Below, piece after piece: positions 23,908 through 35,260 of a stretch of DNA of 64,000 nucleotides. The notes beneath the pieces were generated by a model that was not told where the DNA came from, did no database searches, and saw only the letters and a list, made by a program, of their open reading frames with translations. The translations under genes were made by a program, and so were the position numbers. The stretch covers positions 4,419,501 to 4,483,500 of the forward strand of contig BSBM01000261.1 in NCBI GenBank assembly GCA_027924585.1, in the 5' to 3' direction. This stretch comes from Larix kaempferi (Eukaryota; Streptophyta; Pinopsida; Pinales; Pinaceae). How positions within the stretch are numbered: position 1 is the stretch's first letter; every line of letters starts with the position of its first letter.

Positions 23908-26650
23908 TGTAGTGCTCTGGTTTTTACAGCAGAGCACTGAGTAAAATTTCAGAGTTAATTTTCTAAGTATTAAACTTTATCAGGTGTATGGGAGTAAATT
24001 TCTAACAATTACTATGCGTCTAAATGATATTTAGTGTTCTATCGTGTTTTTATCAACCTTACATGCGTAATTTAAAATAAACAAAACATATCAATATTTC
24101 CCTTTTCAACAATCAAGTTCCAGCATAAGAATATGTTTCACAACTCAGTAAATCAGTAAATAGCAAGTTATGCATGTTTACAGTAAGTTTTAGCATAATA
24201 GTCAAATAACGGAAATTACCTGATGTTGATGCTAACCGTAAGTTGTAGCAGGTTGTATAACCTCTTAGGCAGCCAAACTGAAGTGTCCACCCTACCGACC
24301 AGCTATTATCTTGCTGGCCCTTGGAAATCAAAGGATTTCCAAGCCCCCGAGCCCACAATCTGATAATCCCGAGAGCAATCCTCTCTTCGGTTCTCCCAAC
24401 TTTCTGTTCTCCAAACTTTCTGTTCTCAAAACTCTCTGTTCTCCCAAACTTCTTTTCTTCCCCAAAAAAAAAAACCTCCCCAACCTTCAACCTTCTCCCC
24501 CTCTATATACATGTCCATCCTCGAGAATACCTTGGGCTTACTCCACCGCCCCAAACTCCCCCTCTCAAGCCCCTCAAACCTTTACTCCTTTCCCTAGTTC
24601 ATTCATCCACGTCTCATTATAAAAATGTATAATTAATTACTCTCATGGAAAATTTATTTGGTTTTGGATTGACGGTCGTAATTATTTATTACGGTGGGAA
24701 TTATCACCCAAAGGTTATCCATTCGGGACAAGCTTCATTAATTACAAGTCTATTCGCCATCCTTGGTATTTAATGTTATTAATGTAATTAATAAAATATT
24801 ATATAATTAGTTGACCCTTTTCAACTTGGACATGATGTGTCTTAATGGTCTACCTTATCCGTCGAGATCACTTATCTTGAGGTTTAAATTCCAAGATTAA
24901 CATTGAATAATTAAATAACCATTTTCCATCACATCACGTTCATTACAAAAATTGTTATCCTATTATGTCTAATTTTAGAAATGTAAAATAATCACATTCT
25001 AATCATTCATTAATCATTATTTACATTTTATCTATTTTGCAATTGTTATGACATGGGTAGTAATATTTAAAATAAATTTTAAGTAATAATATTAATTAAA
25101 TCCCCATAAGGTAACAATAATGGTGAATTTTAATAAAGAGGTCTTTTTCATCATTTGTTTATCACATGAGTACCCTAACATCTATATAGTATCGTCGTTC
25201 TTCTAAACGAAGCACCCTTAAGTGCTTAAATAACCTTACTAATTAATTAGACAGCATCATTACCTTATTACAACAATTCTCAGACGACAATGTTAACTGA
25301 TGACACTTGTCTCAATTGTATATCACAACGTTTACCAATGAGTAATGCATAGCTTAATTGACTTGTTTTACACATCTTAGATAACTTTATATCCATTATG
25401 TGAATTCAGTCAATACATGATTAACCTAATTACTTATGACAACTTATACATTTATTCAATATGTTAAGTGTTTGTATATCGATACTAGTGTACATGTGCA
25501 AGGTGTGCATGCGTGGCCAGCGTATGCACAGATCATAAATGTACTATAGACAAACCCCATCCCGCCTATGCATACCTGCTAACTAATAGTAGTATTTACC
25601 CCCATGTAGAAGAACAAACATAATATATATATAGTAGAATTACTTCAACATTCTCAGTTATTTAACAATTAGTTCTTTATGATTTCACATCATTATCTTT
25701 ATCTTTACATTAGTTTAATCAATCATGTACAAGGAAGGGTACCTACTACCACTAACTCGGAATCAAGGAATACTAAACCCTCAACAGTACTAACTAACAC
25801 ATCCTCCCGTCATAACCTACGTCCAGCATCCTCCCTATCCTTCCTCTGCTAGTACAACAGTGGATGTCGGACTCACCGATCTGACCATATAGAACTTGAG
25901 AGCGATAGCGTCGGCTGAACAGCGGACCTATCCTCCCCTAGCAGGCATCCGACCATCGTCATCACAACAACATGGGGAGCGTGTCTCAGCACGGCCATCC
26001 CACGACCTCGGGTCTCATGGAAACATAGGGTGGGAAACACATCCATCCCTCTCAACATACTGGGCCTACGCCCTTATCAACTCATACTTTGCTGCTATCG
26101 GGATTATCAGTTTGTGTTATCGTATCCTCATTTTGGCTGCTAAGGTTTGCTGTATGAACATGTTTTTCCTTTCCAATATATATCAGATCAAGTAACTGGC
26201 TATCCCATAGCCCTTGTGTCCTGTAGGTTAGTGTTTTTCAAAATACAATTTATAGAAAGCATTTTCCATTGATCGCCAATTGATCCATGTTATCATTTTA
26301 TTTCATGTAACCTTTTAGCTCATCATAGATGCGTATGACATATAACATTTCAACAATTCATATAAGAAGATGGTATCCACGTACCGAATCATATATTTCA
26401 CATTTCATTAATGAAAACATATAAATATATACTGCAATCGTAAAATAAGGAAATCATATGATAATCATGACATCATAATCGCATAACATAGTAACATCAT
26501 AATCATGGTGAAATCATAAAACAGAGTAACATCATATAACGAGGTCCAATATAGTTTACTCAGTCGAGCTGAGTTCAACAGAATATATAAGAAATAAAGT
26601 ATGGTGTATCTAACTAATAAATATGCCGAATCAAAAATATGGGCGTTACA
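23908..26650 (+). mobile_element. Solo LTR H, 2.74 kb, nested in element E gag
   Basis: Begins TGTAGTGCTC and ends GCGTTACA, with TG...CA termini and a TGTA/TACA inverted end, flanked by perfect TAAAG duplications. No internal coding region, no second copy of the terminus and no clear PBS plus gag are present, so a solo LTR left by recombination is the simplest reading. The first bases form a perfect 9-bp hairpin, AGTGCTCTG/CAGAGCACT (23911-23919 with 23930-23938). A short CTTTCTGTTCTCC repeat lies at about 24375-24450. Small ORFs inside are not convincing. Family unknown. Confidence 0.8.
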
Positions 26651-26655
26651 TAAAG
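26651..26655 (+). other. Target-site duplication of solo LTR H (right)
   Basis: TAAAG, partner of 23903-23907. Confidence 0.9.
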
Positions 26656-27222
26656 AGATTTATGAATTCAAATTAGGTTCCATGGATATGAAGGAATTAA
26701 GCAGCAAGTTGTTAAATTTGTTGAGGTATGTGCCTTACATTACTAAAGAAAAGCCTAAGGTACAGATATTTATGAGTTGTTTACCCTCTCATATAAATGA
26801 TCGAATTGAGTATGACGATCCTAAAAATATGGAATAGGCCATGAGAAAAGCAAATATCTGTTATGAACAGAACAAGAAAAAGGAAGGCATACCAAGCTGA
26901 AAGGGAAAGAGGCCTAATAATTTTGAACAAAGAAAGAAACATTAGTCATTTAATCGAATTTTCAAAAATAATAATTCACATCATTTTTCTAACAGAAAAT
27001 TTCAAGGAAATAATCCAAGAAGCAATGTACAACCAAATTTTACAGCTGCAAAAAACAGGGATCCACCTAATAATTATGTTTAAAAAAATGAACAAAAGGA
27101 AACTGTAAAATGTTGGGACTGTCAGGGACCTCTATGCATCAAACTGCCCGAACAGAAAGAGGGCAATCAACAACATACATATAGTACAACAAGAAGCAAC
27201 AATTGGATATTTAGCGAGGGAA

Positions 27223-30200
27223 ATGCCCAGGATTAATGTAGCATTGGAAAACAGACAAGCTGATCATCAAACTTCCATGGTTGAAGTAGAAGGTATGCTG
27301 AAAAATAAACCTATATCTATTTTGATTGATCCAGGGGCAAGCCTGAGTTATGTATCTCCATGTATAGTAGAAAAATGTAAACTGCAAGTAGAAAAGTTTG
27401 ACAAATCCTGGCTGGTTCAACTAGCTGCAGGTACAAAAAGAAAGGTAGTTGATTTTGTTAATAACTGTGAATTGCTTATGAATCAGTTTAGAACTCAAGT
27501 AAAGTTAAATGTACTACCATTAGGATCATATGATGTCTTGATTGGAATGGACTGGCTGGAAAAGCATAAGGTAGTATTAAATTGTTTTGAAGAATCTTTT
27601 ACTTGCTTAAATCATGAATCTGAAACAGTAACAGTAAAAGGGATTCCTAGAAACAATTTAGTTAGACAGATTTCTGCTTTGCAAGTTAAAAGGGTTGTTC
27701 GTAAGGGATGTAAAATGTTTGCTATAAATGTAATTAATGACAAACATTCAACTAAGGAAGATAAGTTAAAATTGGAAGACATACCCATTCTAAAGGAATT
27801 TTCTGATGTATTGTCGGAAGAAATTCCAGGACTACCTCTGAAAATGGAATTAGATTTCACCATTGAGCTAGTACAGGGAGTGGTACCAAACTCAAAGGTT
27901 CCTTACAGAATGAATATTTTTGAATTAAGGAACTTAAATCTCAATTAAAAGAATTGATTGATAAAAATTATATAAGGCCCAGTGTGTCTCCATGGGGATC
28001 ACCTGTTATTTTTGTTAGAAAGAAGGACGATACCTTGTGTTTATGCATAGACTACCATCAGTTAAATAAAATGACCATTAAGAACAGATATCCCTTGCCT
28101 CGCATTGACGATCTGTTCGATCAATTACACGGTGCAACGGTATTCTCTAAAATAGACTTGAGGTCTGGGTACCATCAAGTCAAAATTAAATATGAGGACA
28201 TCTTTAAGACTGCTTTCAGAACCTGCTACGGGCATTACGAATTTGTGGTTATGCCTTTTGGGCTAACCAACGCTCCAACAGTTTTCATGTGTCTTATGAA
28301 TAATGTTTTACATTATTTCTTCGATAAGTTTGTAATTGTTTTCATTGACGACATTTTAATTTATTCTAAGACTAGAACATGACGAACATTTAAAGATAAT
28401 TTTACAAGTGTTAAGAGAACACCAACTTTACGCTAAATTCAGCAAATGTGATTTCTTCAAAGATAAAATACAATATCTAAGGCATGTGATATCCAAGGAT
28501 GGAATCGCAGTAGACCCGGATAAGATAAAAGCAATTAATGAATGGCCTGCCCCTAAAGACGTAACTGGTGTACGATATTTCATGGGAATTTCAGGTTACT
28601 ACCGAAATTTTATAGAAGGATTCTCATGAATTGTTAATCCTATAACGTCTTTGCAAAAGAAGGGTAAGAAATTTGTTTGGGATCAAAAGTGTGAAGAAAG
28701 TTTTAAAAAATTAAAAGAATTGTTAACAACTGCACCTATTTTAAAAATAGCAGACCCAAACAAAGACTTTGTTGTATGCACGGATGCATGCAACGATGGT
28801 CTTGGCGTAGTCTTAACACAAGAGGGTCATGTAATCGCTTATGAGTCTAGAAAACTAAAAATTCACGAAAAGAACTACGCTACTTACGACTTAGAGTTGG
28901 CTGCCGTGATACATGCTTTAAATATGTGGCGCCATCATCTAATTGGAAGAAAATTTTCATTAATGACAGATAATAAAGGTTTAAAATATTTGTTGGATCA
29001 ACCAAATCTGAACGTGAGGCAAGCTAGGTGGCTAACTTTCCTTAGCGAATATAATTTCGAGATTCAGCACATTAAAGGAAAATAAAATAAATTTGTTGAT
29101 GCCTTAAGCAGAAATGCAAGACTAAATTTTGTAGCAGCAATCAGCACTTATAAAACAGACTTGGAAAATCAACTTGAAGAAGGAATAAAATTGGATGAAA
29201 ATTATTTGAAATTACAGCAAAGGGTTGCTGAAAATATAGCAGAAAATTTAATAACAGATTACAGTCTGAATGAACAAGGTTTAATGATGTATAAAAATAG
29301 ACTGTATGTACCTAAAGTTAAATTCTGATTTTAAATGAAGTACATAAAAGTCCTTATTTAAGACATCCTGGTTACCAAAAGATGATAACCATGCTAAGGA
29401 AGGATTACCTTTAGCCGAACATGAAAAATGAGGTAGCGGAATACATTGTTAGGTGTATGGAATGTCAGCAAATAAAGGCTGAGCAACAACACCCAGCTGG
29501 ACTATTGCAGCCACTAGCAGTTCCATATTGGAAGTGGGAAATAATTAGTATTGATTTTATAACTGGTTTACCTAAAAATCAGAAACAAAATGATTCTATA
29601 ATGGTAGTTGTGGACAAGCTTAGCAAAGCATCCCATTTCATACCTGTTAAAACAACTTATAAGGATGCTAACATTGCTGAAATTTTTATGAAACAAATTT
29701 TTTGTTTGCATGGAATTTCTAAAGTCATAATTTTTTATAGAGACTCTAAATTTACGAGAAATTTCTGGAATTCTTTGTTTAAAGGTTTAGATACTACTTT
29801 AAATTTCAGTACATCATTTCATCCACAAACGGATGGGCAAACAAAAAGAGTAAATCATATTCTTGAAGATATGTTAAGAATGTATGTTAGAGATCAACCA
29901 GGTAAATGGGAAGATTTTATGCACTTAGTTGAATTCGTTTATAATAATCATTATCAAGCTTTAGCAAAACTTAGTCCATTTGAAATATTATATGGTAGAA
30001 AATGTAGTACACCTATTTCATGGAGTAATCCAGTTGACAAGTTGATGTTAGGACCTGAGTTATTGAAAGAAATGGAACTAACAGTGAAGCAGGTACAAGG
30101 AAATTTAAAAATTGCACAAGATTGACAGAAAAGTCATGCATATCTAAAAAGAACTCAGAAAGAGTTTCAGATCGGTGAGCGTGTTTTCATCAAGGTAAAA

Positions 30201-30557
30201 CCCAAAAATATTTCCTTAAAATTAGGAAGTTGTGCTAAACTAGCAGCAAGGTATTGTGGACCTTTTGAAATATTGTCCAGAGTTGGACCAGTGGCATACC
30301 AGTTGGCCTTGCCACCAAAAATTAAAGTACATAATGTATTCCACATTTCTATTTTGAAAAAGTATGTGCATGATGCTACTCATGTGATTAATTGGAATGA
30401 TGTACAGGTGGAAATCTTGTTTCGAAATCGCACCATTAGACAGGTAAAGGTGCAATGGAAGCACCTTATTCCAGATGAAGCAAACTGGGAATTGGAAAGC
30501 AATATGCGGGTGGCATATCTAAATCTGTTCCAGGAAGATGTAGAGGATGATGAATAA
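27223..30557 (+). pseudogene. Pol pseudogene of element E (chromovirus)
   Basis: In order: aspartic protease with active site changed to DPGAS (about 27330) and the GMDWLEKH motif (27546); RT with FVRKKD (28012), [17 protein letters not shown] (28247) and [10 protein letters not shown] (28342); gypsy RNase H with TDACNDGLG (28780) and TDNKGLKYL (28965); integrase with CMECQQIKAEQQHPAGLLQPL (29456-29517), core DFITGLP (29553), a middle segment carrying YRDSK (29740) and HPQTDGQTKRVN (29823), where the catalytic Glu is Lys; and a C-terminal region ending in a chromodomain-like HVINWNDVQVE...RNRTIRQVKVQW (30390-30465). Frameshifts lie near 27925 and 28375; stops at 28629, 29085, 29328 and 30123. 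The chromodomain would guide integration to heterochromatin in an intact relative. Confidence 0.9.
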
Positions 30558-30584
30558 AGCAACATCAAGGACGACGTTGAACTT

Positions 30585-30593
30585 AAGAGGGGG
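30585..30593 (+). other. Polypurine tract, element E
   Basis: AAGAGGGGG, four bases before the 3' LTR start. This is the usual plus-strand primer. Confidence 0.85.
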
Positions 30594-30597
30594 TGTT

Positions 30598-33500
30598 TGT
30601 CACATGCCAAAATTTTGAACATTTTATTTCATGAGAAAAACATTATGTTATATGTTATTGTAAATTTTTATGAATATTGACCAAGTTGGGTCAAGGATGA
30701 CTGTAATTAATCACTCTAATATTTTATTATTAATAAATAAAAGAGGAGACAAATATCCCAGGGAGACTGTTGAAAGAGTGTTCATTGACCCACTAGGAGG
30801 AATGAACTCGGGTGAGAGCAAATTGACACTTGGCAGCATCATCAATGCACCTCTAGTTGTTGTAGGTGGAAACTTCCCTACATTTATGGTCATGTTCCCC
30901 AAGAAAGTGGAACAAAGCAGGTGGCTCAATAATTGTAAAACTGACCAAATACCTAGGCAATCTATTACACCCATCGAATTGGAGTAGGAGGCTATCAAGT
31001 TTCCCTTGTGATAATTCTGAAAAGAGTGAAAAAGAAAAACACACAAGAGATTCGATGAGGGGAAAGCTAGAGGGATTGAATGAGATAAGACTGTTAATCT
31101 GAGTTAGTGCTGCTTTATGCAGAACTCAATATTGCTGAAAAGCAGAAGTCCCATTCTGGAGTATTGTCAACATCACTGCTGAGTTGCAGAAGATAACATT
31201 TGTCTCCACACATCATCTTCATCCTAGTGGTTCAGTGAACAGGCTCAGAGGTCCTAAGGCAAGTGATTTGGATGTCTCCAAGAGCAGGTTGGGAGGAACG
31301 AGCTCCCTTGGGTGTTTGTTTCCCTCTTCAGTTTCAGGTTCTTATTGTCTTATGGTTTTATTTTACTGTATATATAATTCTAAAAATGTTTAAGTATATT
31401 AGGAACTGCAGATTTATTTCAGTAGTATAGAAGATAATTATAAATGTGGTTCTGTACTATGATTGAAGAAATAGATTAGAAATGTAATATGTTTGAGTAA
31501 AATACTTCTTTGTATTTGTCCACACACATTAAGTGTTGTACTCTAGTACATAAAAGTTAAATTTATAAATAGATTAGGATGATGGATTATCATAGATAGA
31601 ATCTGTTTTATTTCAGTACAACCATTCTGTTTTAATTTCAGTAAAACATTACAGAACCCTAACTAGAAAACCTAGATTTTATGTACAGAGCTTAGCAACA
31701 TAACTATCAATGCAATTATACATATGTATAATCTTTATATATGAACATAATTTATACTTAAAAACAAACCTTACTTGTATACAAAATCCTGATGTAAAAC
31801 CTACTTTATAAACATTATAAAATAGATCAAATTTCATGATTTATCTCACATACAATTTAACATTTTATAGCATCTCATTGTTTATACAAAAATAATAATA
31901 TTCGAATCAACTTACTCTCAGAGCAAACCTAGGATATATACATAGTATTATCCCTTGTTATAATACAATCTAAAATCAAATAATTTTTAATGATTACAGA
32001 AACCTTATCGAAACCGAACCCTTAAGTATTATAAACAATGCATATCGCAAACCCTAGTAGTATCAAAGTTCATGGTACAGGATATTTTATAAACCAATCG
32101 AAACTTGAAATTTTATATAGGAGAGCATCTATATACATGTATTTACTATTATTAAACAATAAGTATCATGCATTGATTCACCATAATTATCCACCTCAAT
32201 TATCTCACAAAAGGACCATTCAATAAACATAAACATGCTGAGTCGAATACGTTTCTGGAGAAATACTCTATTTTATCTCAACTATTAAAATATACAAGGA
32301 ATTTATAAGAAACATAACTTTAAACAATACCAGACCCGGGTTCGAGACCCGCAAGGGCTCACCCAATGGGTCAGTACAAATATAAAATACACAAACCAAT
32401 TGGTACAGGATTCAAGGCTTTGGTACAGGAATTGGGAAATTGGTACAGGTACCCTGTATCATCTCTACAAATATTAATAACTTAATCGATTACGCAGAGG
32501 TTTAGGGTTCGAGTCTCAACTCACCCAAACCTATTGAGTAGAATTATAATTTCTCAAATAAAAACTTAAGTGCGTAAATAAGATTTGGGTTCGAAACACA
32601 TAGCAACTCAACGACTGAACCATCAAACATTATAATAATTAGGGTTTCCACCCAGCAACAAGTTCATAGCCAGAAGGGATTTTACCAACCAAACAACGAC
32701 ATTGAAATATCCATACAAAAACGACGAGAAGGCCGTGAGCATAGCTCGAATCATTAAAACAATTTATATATTAAAAACCAGAAGTCACTTTTTATTAAAC
32801 CATAAAAAATCATTTACAAACAGTAATTAAGGGAAGCATTGAGAAACCAACGCGAAGCCAAGGGCACGAGGGTCTAACCCTATCAGTTTTACAAAAGGCC
32901 ATATGGCTTACAAGGTATGAAAACTAATTGTAAGAACCAATTTACAGATGGAAAACCTCATCTTAGCAAGTTCCAGACTGATAGTTTTTCACTGCCATCA
33001 CCTACACATCAAAGAGTTACGACCCAGGGCTTCCAGAGAGTCGCTTAGGCTTACCAGGGCATTCGTCGAAACCATGAATGGAGTATTTTCCCAAGGTTTA
33101 GTTGCAAACCCAGCCGAGAGGAAACCTGTCACTCCACATTAAACACAGACAAGTAAAATGGGGTTAAATAATGATATCACAGATCGAATAAAATTAAACA
33201 ATGAACTTCTCAACGCTGTTGTAAAATATTACCTTTGGCAGGTGCCATTCAGCTGAGCATCCACCCATAGCATTGAAACCACATTTGAAAAACTTGGAAC
33301 ATCGCCTAAAGCATATCAAACCCTAACAACTCGGGAGACGGTCGGCCTCTACCACCAGTCTTGCAGAAAGAACAAAATGAAAAGAGCTAGCGAGGGTAAT
33401 AGTCATTCAAAGCACGATTAGGGTTTATCCCAAAACCCAAGGCAATCACGTGGTCCATGCCATGGAGCTGCCACAGTGAAACCCACTAAGACAACAACAT

Positions 33501-34510
33501 TCAATTGTTAACCTGCCAACCAGCCAACAGAGAGCTCCACTAAGAAATTTATACGTTGATAACTATGCATAGTATAGACCACAAGTCTAAGGTCGCATTG
33601 TATCCTAAAGTCTTTTCATGTTACAAGAATGTAATCGTGGCCAAGGGTTAATACTCTACCACATATAAACAAATTCACATATAAGAACGTTATAACATTG
33701 AGGTTCGACCATATGGTCTTAAACTATGATCACATCCTAATAATAATTAAAACAATATATGGAATTCCTAACTTGTTGTTAATCCATATTGTTATCCACA
33801 TCAAACCATATATAATGAACAATATAACAAGACTAAGCTAAAAGATATATAGATGTATATACGTTTAAAAATGTATATAAATGTCATTTAAATGAAAATA
33901 GCAACATAAGCTAGGGTAGGTCTTACCCTAGGTTTTCAAGTAGGATTTCTCATGTGTGTCGTTAATACCAAAGTATAGGGTAATTACAACAAACTATTTA
34001 ACGTACAGTAAATTGATCTTCAATTGACGATAATACTCTCACCTACAAAATCTATACAATAGTAGTAAGAGCATTAGCTATGCAAATAGCTAAGTAAGCC
34101 TCGGGGAATCCATAGGACTCCTTCATCAAAGAAAATAAAAGAGTTAGTATGTATAAAATTATATTTGTCAAGTTGCTAAGATTGGATTAAATGCTGATCC
34201 ATAAATAAGTCGACACATTAATGTTGTATGCATTTTAAACAAAAAGAAGCGACATTCATATATGGGATAAAACTACCTGAGTTTTTAACACTTAAATTCC
34301 GACAGTAACTTCATAAACATTTATAACACTACGACATTTTAAAATGAATTAAGACAATGCATAAATAAATACAAGGACGACATCATAAATATAATATAAT
34401 AGTTCTTATTGAGACATCTGTCATTAAAAGTATCTTCCGCATAACAAATAAATGGCATTTATACTATTCATAATTGTTTTTAAAATTTTGTGAAATTTGG
34501 GGATGTTACA
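30598..34510 (+). mobile_element. Element E 3' LTR, 3.9 kb
   Basis: TGTCACATGCC...ATGTTACA, aligned with 19439-23028. It has about 325 bp (roughly 31317-31640) that the 5' LTR lacks. It contains the same three GGTTCGA motifs (about 32335, 32500 and 32590). It is followed by the AGGGA duplication. Confidence 0.9.
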
Positions 34511-34515
34511 AGGGA
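34511..34515 (+). other. Target-site duplication of element E (right)
   Basis: AGGGA, partner of 19434-19438. Confidence 0.9.
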
Positions 34516-35240
34516 CCACCTTCTCACAGCGTTCCTGAGTTAAGTAGTTGCTTATTTCCTTTACTTTGTTTGGTGTGGAATTGCTATTATATTTCCTTTT
34601 GGTTTGCTGAAACAATTTGAATATTAAGCGTAGGATTCTTCAATTACAATTTCTCTTGGTTTGCTGAACAGTGTGAGCATTAAGTGTATGATTTTCCATT
34701 CATAGCTTTTCCTGGTTTGCTGAAATAGTCGACTGAATAATGTGTAGTTTCTCTTTGCAAGTGTGTTATTGATTATTGTTGTTACACCCGTGCTCTGCTG
34801 CTGCATTTTATCATTATTTATTTCCTCCTATGAACTACTGAAACTGGTAGATGGCATATGGTTTATAGAAAAAGAAGATTGATTTCCTTTATGATTAAGT
34901 ATTGCAATTGTGGATTGGATCCCTTTTTATGATGATGATTTAGGATTTAAATTTTTGCAAAAGCAATTTAGTTAATTCATTCTTGAAGCAATCATTTCCA
35001 AAATTGATACAATAGAAGGATTGTGAACTCTTTTAATCTCTTGGAAGTTGGATTGAGTAGTGAGCAAAGCATAGATTTAGTAATTAGGTAGATTGGGTGA
35101 CTTCTAGTTGATTGATCAGTTACTAAATGTTTATGCATATATTTTGCTTGATTAGCTTCGAAATAACCAGACTTCCCTAGGTTGACAATTTATATTGAGC
35201 ACTTTGTTTATTAATTAATAGGAAATTATAGTGACCAACA
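34516..35240 (+). mobile_element. Element F 5' LTR, right part
   Basis: Continues the LTR interrupted at 19438 and ends GTGACCAACA. The next bases are an Athila-type PBS. No ORF of note. Confidence 0.75.
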
Positions 35241-35242
35241 TT

Positions 35243-35260
35243 TAGGCGCCGTTGCCGAGG
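35243..35260 (+). other. Primer-binding site, element F (tRNA-Asp type)
   Basis: TAGGCGCCGTTGCCGAGG differs by two bases from the Asp-tRNA PBS TGGCGCCGTTGCCGGGG typical of Athila-group elements. It lies two bases after the LTR end. Confidence 0.85.

Larger units (their letters stand above)
23170..27222 (+). pseudogene. Gag pseudogene of element E, split by a solo LTR
   Basis: The ATG at 23170 (MEGPNES) follows the PBS by about 130 bp. A charged N-terminus precedes a typical chromovirus gag core: YNLTGKSDIWWQDLK and FKKYFKIKFPSEQYYEERAK up to 23907. It resumes after the 2.74-kb solo LTR at 26656 with EIYEFKLGSMDMKELSSK and continues to a damaged zinc knuckle (CWDC at about 27112; a 2-base loss removes the His) and the linker to protease. 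Stops lie near 23250, 23664 and 26837, with frameshifts around 26880-27110. Gag packages the element RNA; this copy cannot make it. Confidence 0.85.

Noticed and set aside
24311-24632. Two overlapping ~103-residue ORFs in solo LTR H
   Set aside because: They overlap in different frames across a TTCTCC-type low-complexity repeat and resemble no protein.
23908-26650. Complete non-autonomous LTR element
   Set aside because: No internal second copy of the terminus and no PBS adjoining an internal LTR end.
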